A stretch of 64,000 nucleotides of DNA, taken from assembly GCA_001898225.1 (NCBI GenBank), contig MKTJ01000044.1, forward strand, positions 268,367-332,366, given 5' to 3'. Shown here piece by piece: positions 25,184-33,768 of this stretch. A program made the position numbers and the translations under genes. Within the stretch, counting starts at the first letter, position 1; each line of letters opens with the position of its first letter. The notes under the pieces were generated by a model, which searched no databases, was not told the origin of the DNA, and worked only from the letters and a program-made list of their open reading frames with translations. The DNA comes from Chloroflexi bacterium 54-19. Its GTDB lineage: Bacteria > Chloroflexota > Chloroflexia > Chloroheliales > Chloroheliaceae.

Positions 25184-25308
25184 TGCACACCTCTTTTTCA
25201 AACCCGCTTTAATCTATCGAAGTGCCCGGGCCGTCATTCCCGGCAGAAATTGTCCTGGTCCCGCCCCTGGCAAACCGGTAAGTCTGCGAGCGGACCGGAT
25301 TTTCAATT

Positions 25309-26205
25309 TCAAATAAGGAACTGTTCCAGGTAGGCCCGGCTAAAATTCAGACCCCGCTCGACTTTTTCAACTGACCCTTCCCAGACGGGGTCTTCGTGTT
25401 CGATGCTGATAGTCCCAACTTTTTCGGCCAGTTCAAGCTCGTTGAGCATGTCAATCAGCTTGCCCCACTCAACCTGGCCCAGGCCGGGCAGGCGGTAGCG
25501 CCACCAACCCTCACCCAGCAAGCCAACTTCCGCCAGTTTCGCCGGTAAGACTTCGGTATCTTTGGCCTGAAAGAGCATTACCCGCCCGGCGAACTGGCGC
25601 AGGGCGGCTTTGTAATCAATACCCAGCCAGAGCATGTGGGAAGGGTCGAAATTTAGCCCCATAATCTCCCCGCGAGGGTCCAGGGTTTCGAACAAAATGG
25701 CCCAGTTTTCCGGCGAATAGGCGATATTCAGCCCGCCCGGCCACTCGTAGAGCATAGGGCAGTTTTCGATAGCGATTTTTACGGAATGTTCCGCCGCGAA
25801 GTCGAGTAACTCCGGCCAGACTTTTTTGGCAAGTTCGATATTCTCAGGCACCGGCAGGGAAGGGTCGCGCCCGATAAAAGTGCTGACAATTTTCACTCCC
25901 AGGGCGGAAGCCCCGGCAATCATGGCTTTAAGGCGGTCCTGGCTGGCCTGGCGTTTTTCGGTATTGCCGTGAAGGTGCTGCCCGCCCCAGAAAATGTCTG
26001 AAATAACCAGGTTGCGACTATCGAATAACTGCCGGACCCGGGCCGCTTCGTCCGGATTGGACACTATTTTCTGCAAATCCACTTTAAGGGTGCCCGGCCC
26101 GGCGTGCAGTTCAATCGAGCCAAACCCGTTAGCCGCGGCCCAATCAAGTTGCTCTTCCAGGCTCAACTGGGGCAAACAGGCATTCACAAAACCAATCTTT
26201 AACAC
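25309..26205 (-). CDS. sugar phosphate isomerase/epimerase family protein (TIM barrel)
   Basis: A 298-residue AP-endonuclease-2/xylose-isomerase-like barrel. The metal-site strands are recognisable: A-I-E-N-C-P, L-N-F-D-P-S-H and S-I-E-H-E-D. The GTG start has GAAGGA close upstream. Such proteins isomerise or epimerise keto-sugars and often work beside Gfo/Idh/MocA oxidoreductases, two of which directly precede it. In the proposed sulfosugar pathway it is an accessory epimerase or an alternative isomerase; its substrate is unknown. Confidence 0.88.
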   Translation of the reverse strand: MLKIGFVNACLPQLSLEEQLDWAAANGFGSIELHAGPGTLKVDLQKIVSNPDEAARVRQLFDSRNLVISDIFWGGQHLHGNTEKRQASQDRLKAMIAGASALGVKIVSTFIGRDPSLPVPENIELAKKVWPELLDFAAEHSVKIAIENCPMLYEWPGGLNIAYSPENWAILFETLDPRGEIMGLNFDPSHMLWLGIDYKAALRQFAGRVMLFQAKDTEVLPAKLAEVGLLGEGWWRYRLPGLGQVEWGKLIDMLNELELAEKVGTISIEHEDPVWEGSVEKVERGLNFSRAYLEQFLI

Positions 26206-26302
26206 TTGTCCTTCTCTTTTCTTTTACTTCTGGTTTATTTCAACTCACTTAACTTCGCATCACCCGTTAAAGACCACATAACCTCTTCAAAGCTGCCAGG
26301 AA

Positions 26303-27370
26303 TTACTTCCAGCCGGTAAGGTCAACCGTTTGGCCGCTGTTTAACGAGCGGGCGGCGGCCTGGCACAGGTAAACCGCCTGGCGTCCGGCCAGACCGCTCA
26401 AACCAGGAGCCAGGTTGCGGACGGCTGCCGCGAAAGCTTCGATTTCGCGGTGGAGGTCGTAGGCGTGGCCGGTCTGCTGGCTAACCTCCAGGTGTCGGGG
26501 CGCGGCCTCGCCAAAGCGGAAAAGGGTCAGGTCCGCCCGAGGGTTAAGGTCGCGGTCGGTGGCGGCGCACCAACTCCCTTCCAGGGTGCCTTTCGTACCT
26601 GTGAAGTGGATTTGAAGCCTGAAATCAAACGAGGCAACGGTACGGGTCACTTGCACATAGCTGCCGTCCTTGAAGTTGAGCAGGGCCGAAAAATTCTCGT
26701 GCCAGGCGGCGCGTTCAGGGCTGCCCGCGCTGGAAACGGCATAAAGACGGGTGGGCGGTCCCGCACTCTCCAGCATGAACCAGAGGGCCAGATCGAAATA
26801 ATGAATCGGTTCTTCCAAAAGCCAGTCTCCCACCCGATCGGGGTCGTGCCGCCAACCGCCTGCGCCTTTGTTGTAAGGGTAGCGGCGGAGTTCTAGAGAG
26901 CCATAGCGGGGTTTGCCTATCGCTTCCCCGGCCAGCAGTTCCTTGAAACTCTCCCAAAGCGTGAAAAAGCGGAACTCATGGCCCGGGAAAAGCACTTTTT
27001 GCTGCCGGGCGGCCAGGGCAATCAGGTCATCACATTCCTCGGGGGTAAAGGACATCGGTTTTTCTACCAGGACGTGTTTACCGGCTTCAAGCGCCTGGCG
27101 GGTCATCGAATAATGCAGATAGTTGGGAGTGGAAAAAATAACCGCTTCCAGTTCTTTTCGCTCCAGAAAGCGCTGAAAATCGGAGTCGCAGGGGATACCC
27201 CAACGCGCTTCGGCCTGGTTGGCGCTTTCGGCGCTACCGGCGCACAAAGCTACCAACCTGGTGCCCGGCTTGCCCTGGGCCGCTTTTTCCAGGGCCGCGA
27301 TATGCTGCTGGCCCCAGCGCCCCACGCCCACCAGCCCGACATTCACGCTTGTCTGGCCGGGCTGGTTCAT
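26303..27370 (-). CDS. Gfo/Idh/MocA family oxidoreductase (second of a pair)
   Basis: A 355-residue NAD-dependent oxidoreductase. It has Rossmann G-V-G-R-W-G at about 15-20, E-K-P-M-S for the catalytic lysine, and an E-P-I-H-Y-F-D motif in the C-terminal domain. Its start overlaps the stop of the preceding paralog by 4 bp, which suggests translational coupling and joint function. NAD-dependent sulfoquinovosidases (family GH188) belong to this fold and occur in sulfosugar clusters lacking the classical GH31 enzyme. No GH31 gene is seen here, so this or its partner is a candidate. That assignment is inference. Confidence 0.9.
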   Translation of the reverse strand: MNQPGQTSVNVGLVGVGRWGQQHIAALEKAAQGKPGTRLVALCAGSAESANQAEARWGIPCDSDFQRFLERKELEAVIFSTPNYLHYSMTRQALEAGKHVLVEKPMSFTPEECDDLIALAARQQKVLFPGHEFRFFTLWESFKELLAGEAIGKPRYGSLELRRYPYNKGAGGWRHDPDRVGDWLLEEPIHYFDLALWFMLESAGPPTRLYAVSSAGSPERAAWHENFSALLNFKDGSYVQVTRTVASFDFRLQIHFTGTKGTLEGSWCAATDRDLNPRADLTLFRFGEAAPRHLEVSQQTGHAYDLHREIEAFAAAVRNLAPGLSGLAGRQAVYLCQAAARSLNSGQTVDLTGWK

Positions 27371-28419
27371 AGGTTTACCGTCTTTCCGGTTTCGATAGCT
27401 TCCAGGGCGGCCAGCGATACTCGCAAGGCTTCCCGGCCTTCCTTCCCACCGGCGGCGGGGCGCTGTCCCTGGACAATGGCTTTAGCCAGGTCGGTGATTT
27501 CGTCCTGCCAGAATTGGACAAGGTTATTCTCGGCTACCTCGGTTTGCTCGGTCCCCTGCAAGTTGAGGGAATGTAAGGTCAAGTTTTTACGAATGTCCCC
27601 GATAGCGATACCGTTTGGCCCCACCAGGCGGTCGCCCGATATCATGCCAGTGCTGAGGCCGCGGGGCAGGCCCCAGGTGGTGCTTAACTGGCCCACGTCC
27701 CCGGAGGCATACCGTACAATTACCCCCGCCGTATCAATCGCCAGTTCGGTAATTCCGGCTACTTCGGGCTTGCCTTTAGCGAAGACGGTGCCGTACCCGG
27801 CCACCGAAACCGGTTGGCTGTCGAATAACAGGCTCCACAGGTCGAAGTGATGGCACCAGAAATCCATTAAGGGGCCGCCGTTGACATTTTTGTGATGCAT
27901 CAGGACTTTGGGGCGAACTTCCATCAAGTTTTCGCTAAAGAAGTACAAAGGGCGGCCCAATTTGCCGGAAGAAACCCACTCTTTGACCTGGCGCAGGGCC
28001 GGTGAATATCGCAGCATGAAACCGACCCCCAGCACCACTCCTTTGCGTTCGGCTGCTTCAATAATGGCGTCGGCCTGGTCCAGGCTTAATGCCAGGGGTT
28101 TTTCTACCAGCACGTTCGCCCCCTGCTCAATCGCGGCCAGCCCAACCGGGACGTGAAAAGCGGTCGGTACACAGACTGAAACCACGTCGGGCCGGGCCTG
28201 GGCGAAGGCGGACCGGTAATCGCTAAAAAGTTGGCGGGTAGCGAGTCCAAAACTTTCGCGGGCGGCTTCGAGGCGGGCCGGGGCATCATCCACCAGCCCG
28301 ACAATTTCACCCTCGATAAGACCCTCGGTCGTGGCGGCCAGGTTTTGCCAGCCTTTCAGGTGCCGTAATCCCATGTCACCGGCCCCGACTACCACCACCT
28401 TTAAGCTTCGCCCTGCCAT
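27367..28419 (-). CDS. Gfo/Idh/MocA family oxidoreductase (first of a pair)
   Basis: A 350-residue protein with G-A-G-D-M-G-L-R-H in the Rossmann fold, E-K-P-L-A for the catalytic lysine and W-C-H-H-F-D-L-W in the second domain. The two oxidoreductases are clearly different subfamilies (about 350 residues each, little shared wording outside motifs), so they probably catalyse separate steps rather than being a recent duplication. AGAAAGG precedes the ATG. It is a candidate NAD-dependent sulfoquinovosidase or a sugar oxidase acting with the epimerase downstream. Confidence 0.9.
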   Translation of the reverse strand: MAGRSLKVVVVGAGDMGLRHLKGWQNLAATTEGLIEGEIVGLVDDAPARLEAARESFGLATRQLFSDYRSAFAQARPDVVSVCVPTAFHVPVGLAAIEQGANVLVEKPLALSLDQADAIIEAAERKGVVLGVGFMLRYSPALRQVKEWVSSGKLGRPLYFFSENLMEVRPKVLMHHKNVNGGPLMDFWCHHFDLWSLLFDSQPVSVAGYGTVFAKGKPEVAGITELAIDTAGVIVRYASGDVGQLSTTWGLPRGLSTGMISGDRLVGPNGIAIGDIRKNLTLHSLNLQGTEQTEVAENNLVQFWQDEITDLAKAIVQGQRPAAGGKEGREALRVSLAALEAIETGKTVNL

Positions 28420-28470
28420 AACTGCGTGAATCCTTTCTCTAACAAAACCCTATAACGTGCTGGAAATTGG

Positions 28471-29835
28471 CTAAATGGTCACGACTTCCAGGCCGATCAA
28501 GCCTGCCCAGGCGGCCATCCCATCGCGCAAAGCTTTGCCGCCATAGGCCATAACGAGGTGATGTTCGAAACCGCCGTAAATAATCTTGTCGAGCAAGGCT
28601 TGTGAACCGCCTTTGGGGACAATTTCGGCGGTATTGCCCTGGAAGAGCAAGGGCGAATCGAGCGCTTCGCCTTCGGCCAGGAATAGGCGGTAACGTCCCT
28701 GGCTGTAACTCAGGCGAGCCAGGACAACCGGGCCGGGTTTGAGCGGGAAAAGCGCAGTTAGAGCCATTTTGCGGTTGGCGTGAAGACCGGCGCGCCGTTC
28801 GGATGGTTCGGCTGCAAGTGAGAAAGCGGCATTCCCACAGTGCCACAACACCACCGAATCTTTTTGGGTATCCGCCGCTACGAGGTCGGCCAGGAAAGGC
28901 GGTTGGCCGGTCAGGTGGCGCAAGGCCAGCATGGTTACGGCCCCATGAACATCGGCTTCACAGGCAGCAACGATGCCGTTTTCCGCTAGCGAGGCCAAAA
29001 CACCACAGGCCGCGCTGGTATGCTCGGTAAAAAATTCCGGCCAGCAGCGTACCGCTAATGCGGTCAGGTTATCCTGTACGGCAAGCTGGCTGAGAGCGCG
29101 ATAACTCCCTGCTGCGTTGCAGATTTCACCTTCGTTTAGCTCTTCCAGGCCTTTCAGGTAGCGTCCCAGCCATTCCCTGACTTCACCCACCCGGTCTGCC
29201 GCTACCTCTGCCGCGGCGGTCTTAAAGACCTGGTTCAGGTTGTAGGTCTGGATCTGGGGGCCAATCTCTTTCCAGAGTTTAAGTTCGTCATAGCCGCTCG
29301 GGTAAAAGCCGGGCGGCCTGACTCCCACCAGACCAAGCCGGGCCTGGCGCATCAACCGGTCCAACCGCAAAGCAGCAATTTGGGCGGTCAGTTCTTCCAG
29401 CAAGCCCGGTTGGCGAGGCGGCCCGTAAATATAGCGAAATTTCTTACCGGCGGAAGCCAATGTATAACTGGCGATATTAACGCCGCACAAAGAATTGAGG
29501 CGGAGCCTTCCTCCCTGTTCCGGTTCCGGGACCGCCCAGAGCAGCAAGGGGAGGTTTTCGCCATCGGACTCGTCAAGGAAAGCGGTTAGCATCGAGGCAT
29601 CCGTGAAGGTCGCCATAAAAATTACCAGCAGGTTGGCCCCACCTTCGCGCAAAAACTGGCGGGCCTGCCGGGCCTGACCCAGGTCTGTCAGCAGGTCGGC
29701 AACCCTGACCAGTTCCGACCCCTCGATTTCTGCCAGGGTGTTTGCGGCTTCGGCATAGACGCGCCGAGCCTCGTCCATATCAAACTGGACCCGGCCAAAC
29801 CCCACCAACCCGATTTTAATTTTCTCCTCACTCAT
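28471..29835 (-). CDS. L-fucose/L-arabinose isomerase-like protein; candidate sulfoquinovose isomerase
   Basis: A 454-residue protein of the fucose/arabinose isomerase superfamily. It has an N-terminal nucleotide-like alpha/beta domain (I-G-L-V-G-F-G start) and a C-terminal part with R-C-W-P-E-F, A-A-C-G-V-L-A-S-L and C-E-A-D-V-H-G-A-V-T, the metal-site region of such isomerases. Fucose-isomerase-like proteins serve as sulfoquinovose-sulfofructose isomerases in some Firmicutes sulfosugar pathways. Here it sits directly between the aldehyde dehydrogenase and the oxidoreductases. An aldose-ketose isomerase is needed before the PFK-type kinase, so the role fits. A 124-bp spacer upstream could hold a secondary promoter. 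Confidence 0.82.
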   Translation of the reverse strand: MSEEKIKIGLVGFGRVQFDMDEARRVYAEAANTLAEIEGSELVRVADLLTDLGQARQARQFLREGGANLLVIFMATFTDASMLTAFLDESDGENLPLLLWAVPEPEQGGRLRLNSLCGVNIASYTLASAGKKFRYIYGPPRQPGLLEELTAQIAALRLDRLMRQARLGLVGVRPPGFYPSGYDELKLWKEIGPQIQTYNLNQVFKTAAAEVAADRVGEVREWLGRYLKGLEELNEGEICNAAGSYRALSQLAVQDNLTALAVRCWPEFFTEHTSAACGVLASLAENGIVAACEADVHGAVTMLALRHLTGQPPFLADLVAADTQKDSVVLWHCGNAAFSLAAEPSERRAGLHANRKMALTALFPLKPGPVVLARLSYSQGRYRLFLAEGEALDSPLLFQGNTAEIVPKGGSQALLDKIIYGGFEHHLVMAYGGKALRDGMAAWAGLIGLEVVTI

Positions 29836-29959
29836 AGCCAGTCTTCCCCTTGTTAGTTATTGTTTGCCAAATGGATTTTATTTATGCATAATTAAATATT
29901 TATACACCAACCGGGACTGATTAAGGATGGGTCGTACCCCTCTTAGGCCGTGTCTAAGG

Positions 29960-31426
29960 TCAGGCCAGGAGCGGTTTACCGAGGGCTATATACTGTAAAT
30001 CCATAAATTCTTCGATGCCCTGGTGACCGCCTTCTCGACCAAGCCCGCTGTCTTTAACCCCACCCATCGGAGCGTTGGCGGCGCTGGGTAGACCGTCATT
30101 AATGCCGGTAATGCCGAGTTCAAGGCGAGCGGCAATCCGGAGGGCCTGGGCCGTGTTTTCGGAGAAAACATACCCGGCCAGCCCTAACGGGTTCTGGCAA
30201 AGCCTGTCTAAAAGCTCATCCAGGTTGGAGTAACCGACCACATAAGCCAGCGGGCCGAAAATCTCCTGGTTCAAGAAAGCCTGGTCCACCCGGTCAAGAG
30301 CAGGCGCGGCAAAAAGGGCCGGTGGGAAATAAAGTTCCGGCGAGAGACCGGCGCCCGGCGCAGCGGAAAGGTCTGGGGCCGCGGCGATATGCTCGAACCC
30401 GGCTTCTTCTCCGGCCTTTTGCAAATCACGGATAGCCTGGACCCGTTTGGCATTAATCAGGGGGCCGAATGTTGTTTCAGGCTGGAGGGGGTCACCCGGT
30501 TTCAGGGCTTTTACCCGGGCGCTAAAACCTTCCAGGAAAGCCGAATATTGCGATTGGTCCACGTAAAAGATGTTTGCCCCGACGCAGGACTGGCCGTAAT
30601 TGCGAAACTTGGCAATAACCGCCTGGTCCAGCGCCAGCGAGAGGTCAGCATCGGCGCAGACAATAAAAGGAGCGGCTCCGCCCAGTTCGAGGGCCAGGCG
30701 TTTCATGGTCTGGGCGGAACGAGTGTAAAGCATCTTGCCAACCGGGGTCGAGCCGGTAAAAGTAATGGCCCGGACCTCGTAAGCCTCCAAAAGGGCCTCG
30801 GTTATAGGGGCCGCCGGGCCGGTCACCAGGTTAATCACCCCTGCCGGTACCCCGGCTTCCTGCAAGCATTGGTAAAGCTCGACCACCGAATTAGGGGCTA
30901 ATTCGCTGGGGCGGCCCACCACGGTGCAGCCCGCCGCCAGGGCCGGGGCAATTTTGCGGGCCTGGATTGAAACCGGGAAGTTCCAGGGGGTCAACACACC
31001 TACCACTCCCAACGGCTTATGCAGGACCAACTGCTGGCCCCCGGCCCGCCCGCCAAAACCGCTCAGCCCTTCCAACCGTCGAGCTTCCCCGGCAAACCAG
31101 GCAAAATAGTCCGCCGCGAAACGCACTTCGCCGATGGCCTCGCGCAATAACTTGCCCGTTTCCAGGGCTAAAGTCCGGCCTATTGTTTCGGCCCTGGCCC
31201 CGATAAGAGCGGCGGCGCGGGTCATAATTTCAGAGCGGGCAAAGCCGGAAGTGGCCCGCCAACTCTTAAAAGCATTGGCGGCGGCGGCGATTGCTTCCTT
31301 TGTTTCCCCGGTCCCGGCATTGGCCTGGACGGTTAGGACCGCCCCGGTGGCCGGGTTGATTACCGGGCTACCAATTGGGGTGCTGCGCCAGTTTCCATCT
31401 ATCAAAAGGGTCGCGTTAACATCCAT
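29960..31426 (-). CDS. NAD(P)-dependent aldehyde dehydrogenase; candidate sulfolactaldehyde dehydrogenase
   Basis: A 488-residue ALDH of the succinate-semialdehyde dehydrogenase (GabD) type. It has T-P-W-N-F-P at about 146-151, general base E247 in L-E-L-G-G, and catalytic C281 in Y-G-Q-S-C-V-G-A-N. The cofactor-contacting Lys usual in K-P-S-E is Arg here (R172 in G-R-P-S-E), a rare change. GabD-like enzymes oxidise sulfolactaldehyde to sulfolactate in known sulfosugar pathways. It follows the aldolase gene by 51 bp, placing it exactly at that step. The alternative is a simple semialdehyde dehydrogenase for a non-sulfonated sugar. Confidence 0.9.
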   Translation of the reverse strand: MDVNATLLIDGNWRSTPIGSPVINPATGAVLTVQANAGTGETKEAIAAAANAFKSWRATSGFARSEIMTRAAALIGARAETIGRTLALETGKLLREAIGEVRFAADYFAWFAGEARRLEGLSGFGGRAGGQQLVLHKPLGVVGVLTPWNFPVSIQARKIAPALAAGCTVVGRPSELAPNSVVELYQCLQEAGVPAGVINLVTGPAAPITEALLEAYEVRAITFTGSTPVGKMLYTRSAQTMKRLALELGGAAPFIVCADADLSLALDQAVIAKFRNYGQSCVGANIFYVDQSQYSAFLEGFSARVKALKPGDPLQPETTFGPLINAKRVQAIRDLQKAGEEAGFEHIAAAPDLSAAPGAGLSPELYFPPALFAAPALDRVDQAFLNQEIFGPLAYVVGYSNLDELLDRLCQNPLGLAGYVFSENTAQALRIAARLELGITGINDGLPSAANAPMGGVKDSGLGREGGHQGIEEFMDLQYIALGKPLLA

Positions 31427-31477
31427 AGCTGCTTCTTTCTGAATTGTGCCTGCTTGCCCTGGAGCGGTCCCCCCGGG

Positions 31478-32539
31478 TTAGTTTTGGGGGGCCGTAACAT
31501 CGATATTTTCCGGCCCCCCATAAAGGGTCCAGATTGAGCAAGCGCCCCGGTTCAATACTTCATTTAATCGCTGGATATTTTGGACTCCCCGTTCTTCCAG
31601 CCAATTTTCAAGGGCTGCTACTCCCTGGTTGGAATAGACCGGGATGCCGCCCTGCCAGGTGGCCCGACCGCACAGCACCCCCGAATAGAGCACCCCGGCC
31701 TCGGCGGCCATTTCCAGGGTTTCGATAAAAGTTTCGTCGCTGACTCCGGCGCTGAGATAGATAAAGGGTTTGGTCGCCGCCTGGGCTGCTATTCGCAGAT
31801 GTTGAATCGCTTCCTCCCGGCTGTAGGCGGCTTCCTCGCCGTTAAAGGCCCTGGTCCCGGCCACGTACTTCATATTAATAGGCACCTCTACTTTGAGAAC
31901 ATCCACCCCGTAACGGGGTTTGGAAAATTCGGTCATATAGTGTGTGACGTATTCCGGTTTTCGGCGGGCAAAGGCCAGGCCCTGGGTGTTGCCGTCTTCG
32001 ATATTTTCATCAAAGGCAAGCGGCTCCAGGAAAAGGGGAATGTCGAGGGCCTGGCATTCCGCGCCCACCCGCTCCACGAAAGCCTGTTTGATGGCGTTTA
32101 CCTGCGAGTCGCCGTTAGGGTTGTAATGGAGCAAAATTTTGATGGCATTGGCGCCCTTTTCCACCAACCGCCGCACGCTCAAATCCTCGATAAGGTCGGG
32201 CATTCGGGCCGGGTTGGTTACGTCATAGCCGGTCTTTTCATAAGTCAGCAGCAAACCCGTCCCCGCCGCCCGGGTTTGGAGAGCCAGTTCGCCGTACTGC
32301 AAATCTACCAGCAGGGCCGTAGCAAAGGGGGTCAAAACTTTGGTGACGGCTCCTTTGAACTGGCGCAAATCTTCGGCGTTCGCCTGACCGTTCGCGCCCC
32401 GGGTTGCCGCGATGGAATTCATCAGGGTGTGTCGCTGGTCCAAAGCCAGGGCCGCGATAACGCCTTTTTCATTGGCGCAAGCGTTGATCCCCTCAAATTT
32501 ACCCCTGGTGATTTTTACTTTCTCTTTTACTTTTTCCAT
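31478..32539 (-). CDS. class I LacD-like aldolase; candidate sulfofructose-phosphate aldolase
   Basis: A 353-residue tagatose-1,6-bisphosphate-aldolase-type enzyme. The Schiff-base lysine is K216 in D-V-L-K-V-E-V-P. The barrel entrance motif A-L-D-Q-R (about 32-36) and F-L-E-P-L are present. ATG 32539 follows GGGAGG by about 10 nt; an in-frame TTG two codons earlier is less likely. E. coli YihT, the sulfofructose-1-phosphate aldolase, is in the same superfamily. Lying between the PFK-family kinase and the aldehyde dehydrogenase, it would split a ketohexose phosphate into DHAP and (sulfo)lactaldehyde. A pure tagatose pathway would not explain the sulfolactate genes. Confidence 0.88.
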   Translation of the reverse strand: MEKVKEKVKITRGKFEGINACANEKGVIAALALDQRHTLMNSIAATRGANGQANAEDLRQFKGAVTKVLTPFATALLVDLQYGELALQTRAAGTGLLLTYEKTGYDVTNPARMPDLIEDLSVRRLVEKGANAIKILLHYNPNGDSQVNAIKQAFVERVGAECQALDIPLFLEPLAFDENIEDGNTQGLAFARRKPEYVTHYMTEFSKPRYGVDVLKVEVPINMKYVAGTRAFNGEEAAYSREEAIQHLRIAAQAATKPFIYLSAGVSDETFIETLEMAAEAGVLYSGVLCGRATWQGGIPVYSNQGVAALENWLEERGVQNIQRLNEVLNRGACSIWTLYGGPENIDVTAPQN

Positions 32540-32572
32540 CAACAAGGTTCCTCCCAGGCCCTGTTATATTTC

Positions 32573-33763
32573 TCAGAATAAAACGGCTGTTTCCGGCTGC
32601 CAGTCGTCAATCAGGGGCCGGGCATAGGCCGCGAAGTCGGCTGAAACATCAAATTCCCCTGAAATGAAGGCCGCCGGTAAGGGTTTTTCCTGCCCGGTAA
32701 CCGCTTCGAGCGCAACCGGCCCGCACTGCCAGCCCTCCGGTTGGCGGTCCAGGCCGATCATTACGCCCGAAAGTCCCTCCCGGGCGGCTTCCACGGCGGC
32801 CCGACCTACCCTGGCGGCGCATTCCCGGTCAACCCGGCTGGCCAGGGCGCTACTGCTGCGCTGGATGGTGTCCGGGCGCAACTGGCGGCAGCGAAGCCCC
32901 AGTTTTTGCTGGACCAGCCCGGCCAGGTAGGGTGTCAGCCCTGCCGCAAAACTGAGCAGTTTTTGCCCGCTGGCGTCTTTAGCCAGCGGTTTTTGTTTCT
33001 CGGCCAGAAAGACCCCGGCCTGGTCTCGTACTCCTTCGGCTGCCACTACCAAACAGACTCCGTTTTGAGCGTGGTTCTGCCGGACGGCCTGCAAAAAATT
33101 AGCTTCGGTAAAAGGCACTTCCGGCAGCAGAATAAGATGAGGCGGGTTATTTGCGGTCCCTTCGCTCCGGGCCAGGGCCGCCGCCGCCGTTAGCCAGCCG
33201 GCATGCCGCCCCATAATCTCCAGCACAGCCACGTCATCGAAGCCCTGCATGGTTATTAAATCAAGACCAACGTCACGGGTCGTCCGGGCCACATAACTGG
33301 CCGCGCTGCCATAACCCGGGGCGAAATCGGTCCCCACCAGGTCGTTATCTATCGTTTTTGGAATACCGATAACCTGTAGAGTAAGACCCCTCACCCGGTG
33401 GGGGCGCTGCCCGGCAAACCGGTGTAATTTGTAGGCGGCTTGCATGGAACCGTTACCGCCGATTATGAAGACGAGGTCAATGCCCTTGTTTTCAAGCTGT
33501 TCCAGTAATTCGGGCACATCTTCGTCACCCAGCCAATCCCGGCTGCTCCCCAGGGCGGCGCCGGGTTGAAATTCCAGGCCTGGTTCGCGGTTTACATAGG
33601 TCGTCAGGTTGGTCCAATCCCCTTTGATTAAACCTCTCAGGCCGTGTCTGGCTCCCCAGAGGCGGTTGATTTGCGGCCATTGGCGGCAGCCCTCTATTAC
33701 TCCCCATAAAGAAGCGTTGATTACGGCGGTCGGCCCCCCACATTGGAGTACGATTGCGTCCAT
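32573..33763 (-). CDS. phosphofructokinase-family kinase; candidate sulfofructose kinase
   Basis: A 396-residue PFK (group III-like). The nucleotide loop is G102-G103-N104-G105-S106, where Asn replaces the usual Mg-binding Asp. The catalytic loop is P-K-T-I-D-N-D (135-141), with K136 as in pyrophosphate enzymes. G105 at the discriminating position favours ATP, so this is the mixed Gly/Lys type. M-G-R-H-A-G is also conserved. It starts 5 bp after the FadR-type regulator stop and precedes the aldolase by about 30 bp. Kinase plus aldolase define an EMP-like route; using a PFK-fold rather than a PfkB-fold (YihV) kinase would be a variant. Confidence 0.9.
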   Translation of the reverse strand: MDAIVLQCGGPTAVINASLWGVIEGCRQWPQINRLWGARHGLRGLIKGDWTNLTTYVNREPGLEFQPGAALGSSRDWLGDEDVPELLEQLENKGIDLVFIIGGNGSMQAAYKLHRFAGQRPHRVRGLTLQVIGIPKTIDNDLVGTDFAPGYGSAASYVARTTRDVGLDLITMQGFDDVAVLEIMGRHAGWLTAAAALARSEGTANNPPHLILLPEVPFTEANFLQAVRQNHAQNGVCLVVAAEGVRDQAGVFLAEKQKPLAKDASGQKLLSFAAGLTPYLAGLVQQKLGLRCRQLRPDTIQRSSSALASRVDRECAARVGRAAVEAAREGLSGVMIGLDRQPEGWQCGPVALEAVTGQEKPLPAAFISGEFDVSADFAAYARPLIDDWQPETAVLF

Positions 33764-33768
33764 CTTCC

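Noticed and set aside
31478..33763. Ordinary tagatose-6-phosphate pathway (kinase plus LacD)
   Set aside because: No galactose-6-phosphate isomerase or PTS genes are present, and this would leave SlcC, ComC, SuyAB and the aldehyde dehydrogenase unexplained.
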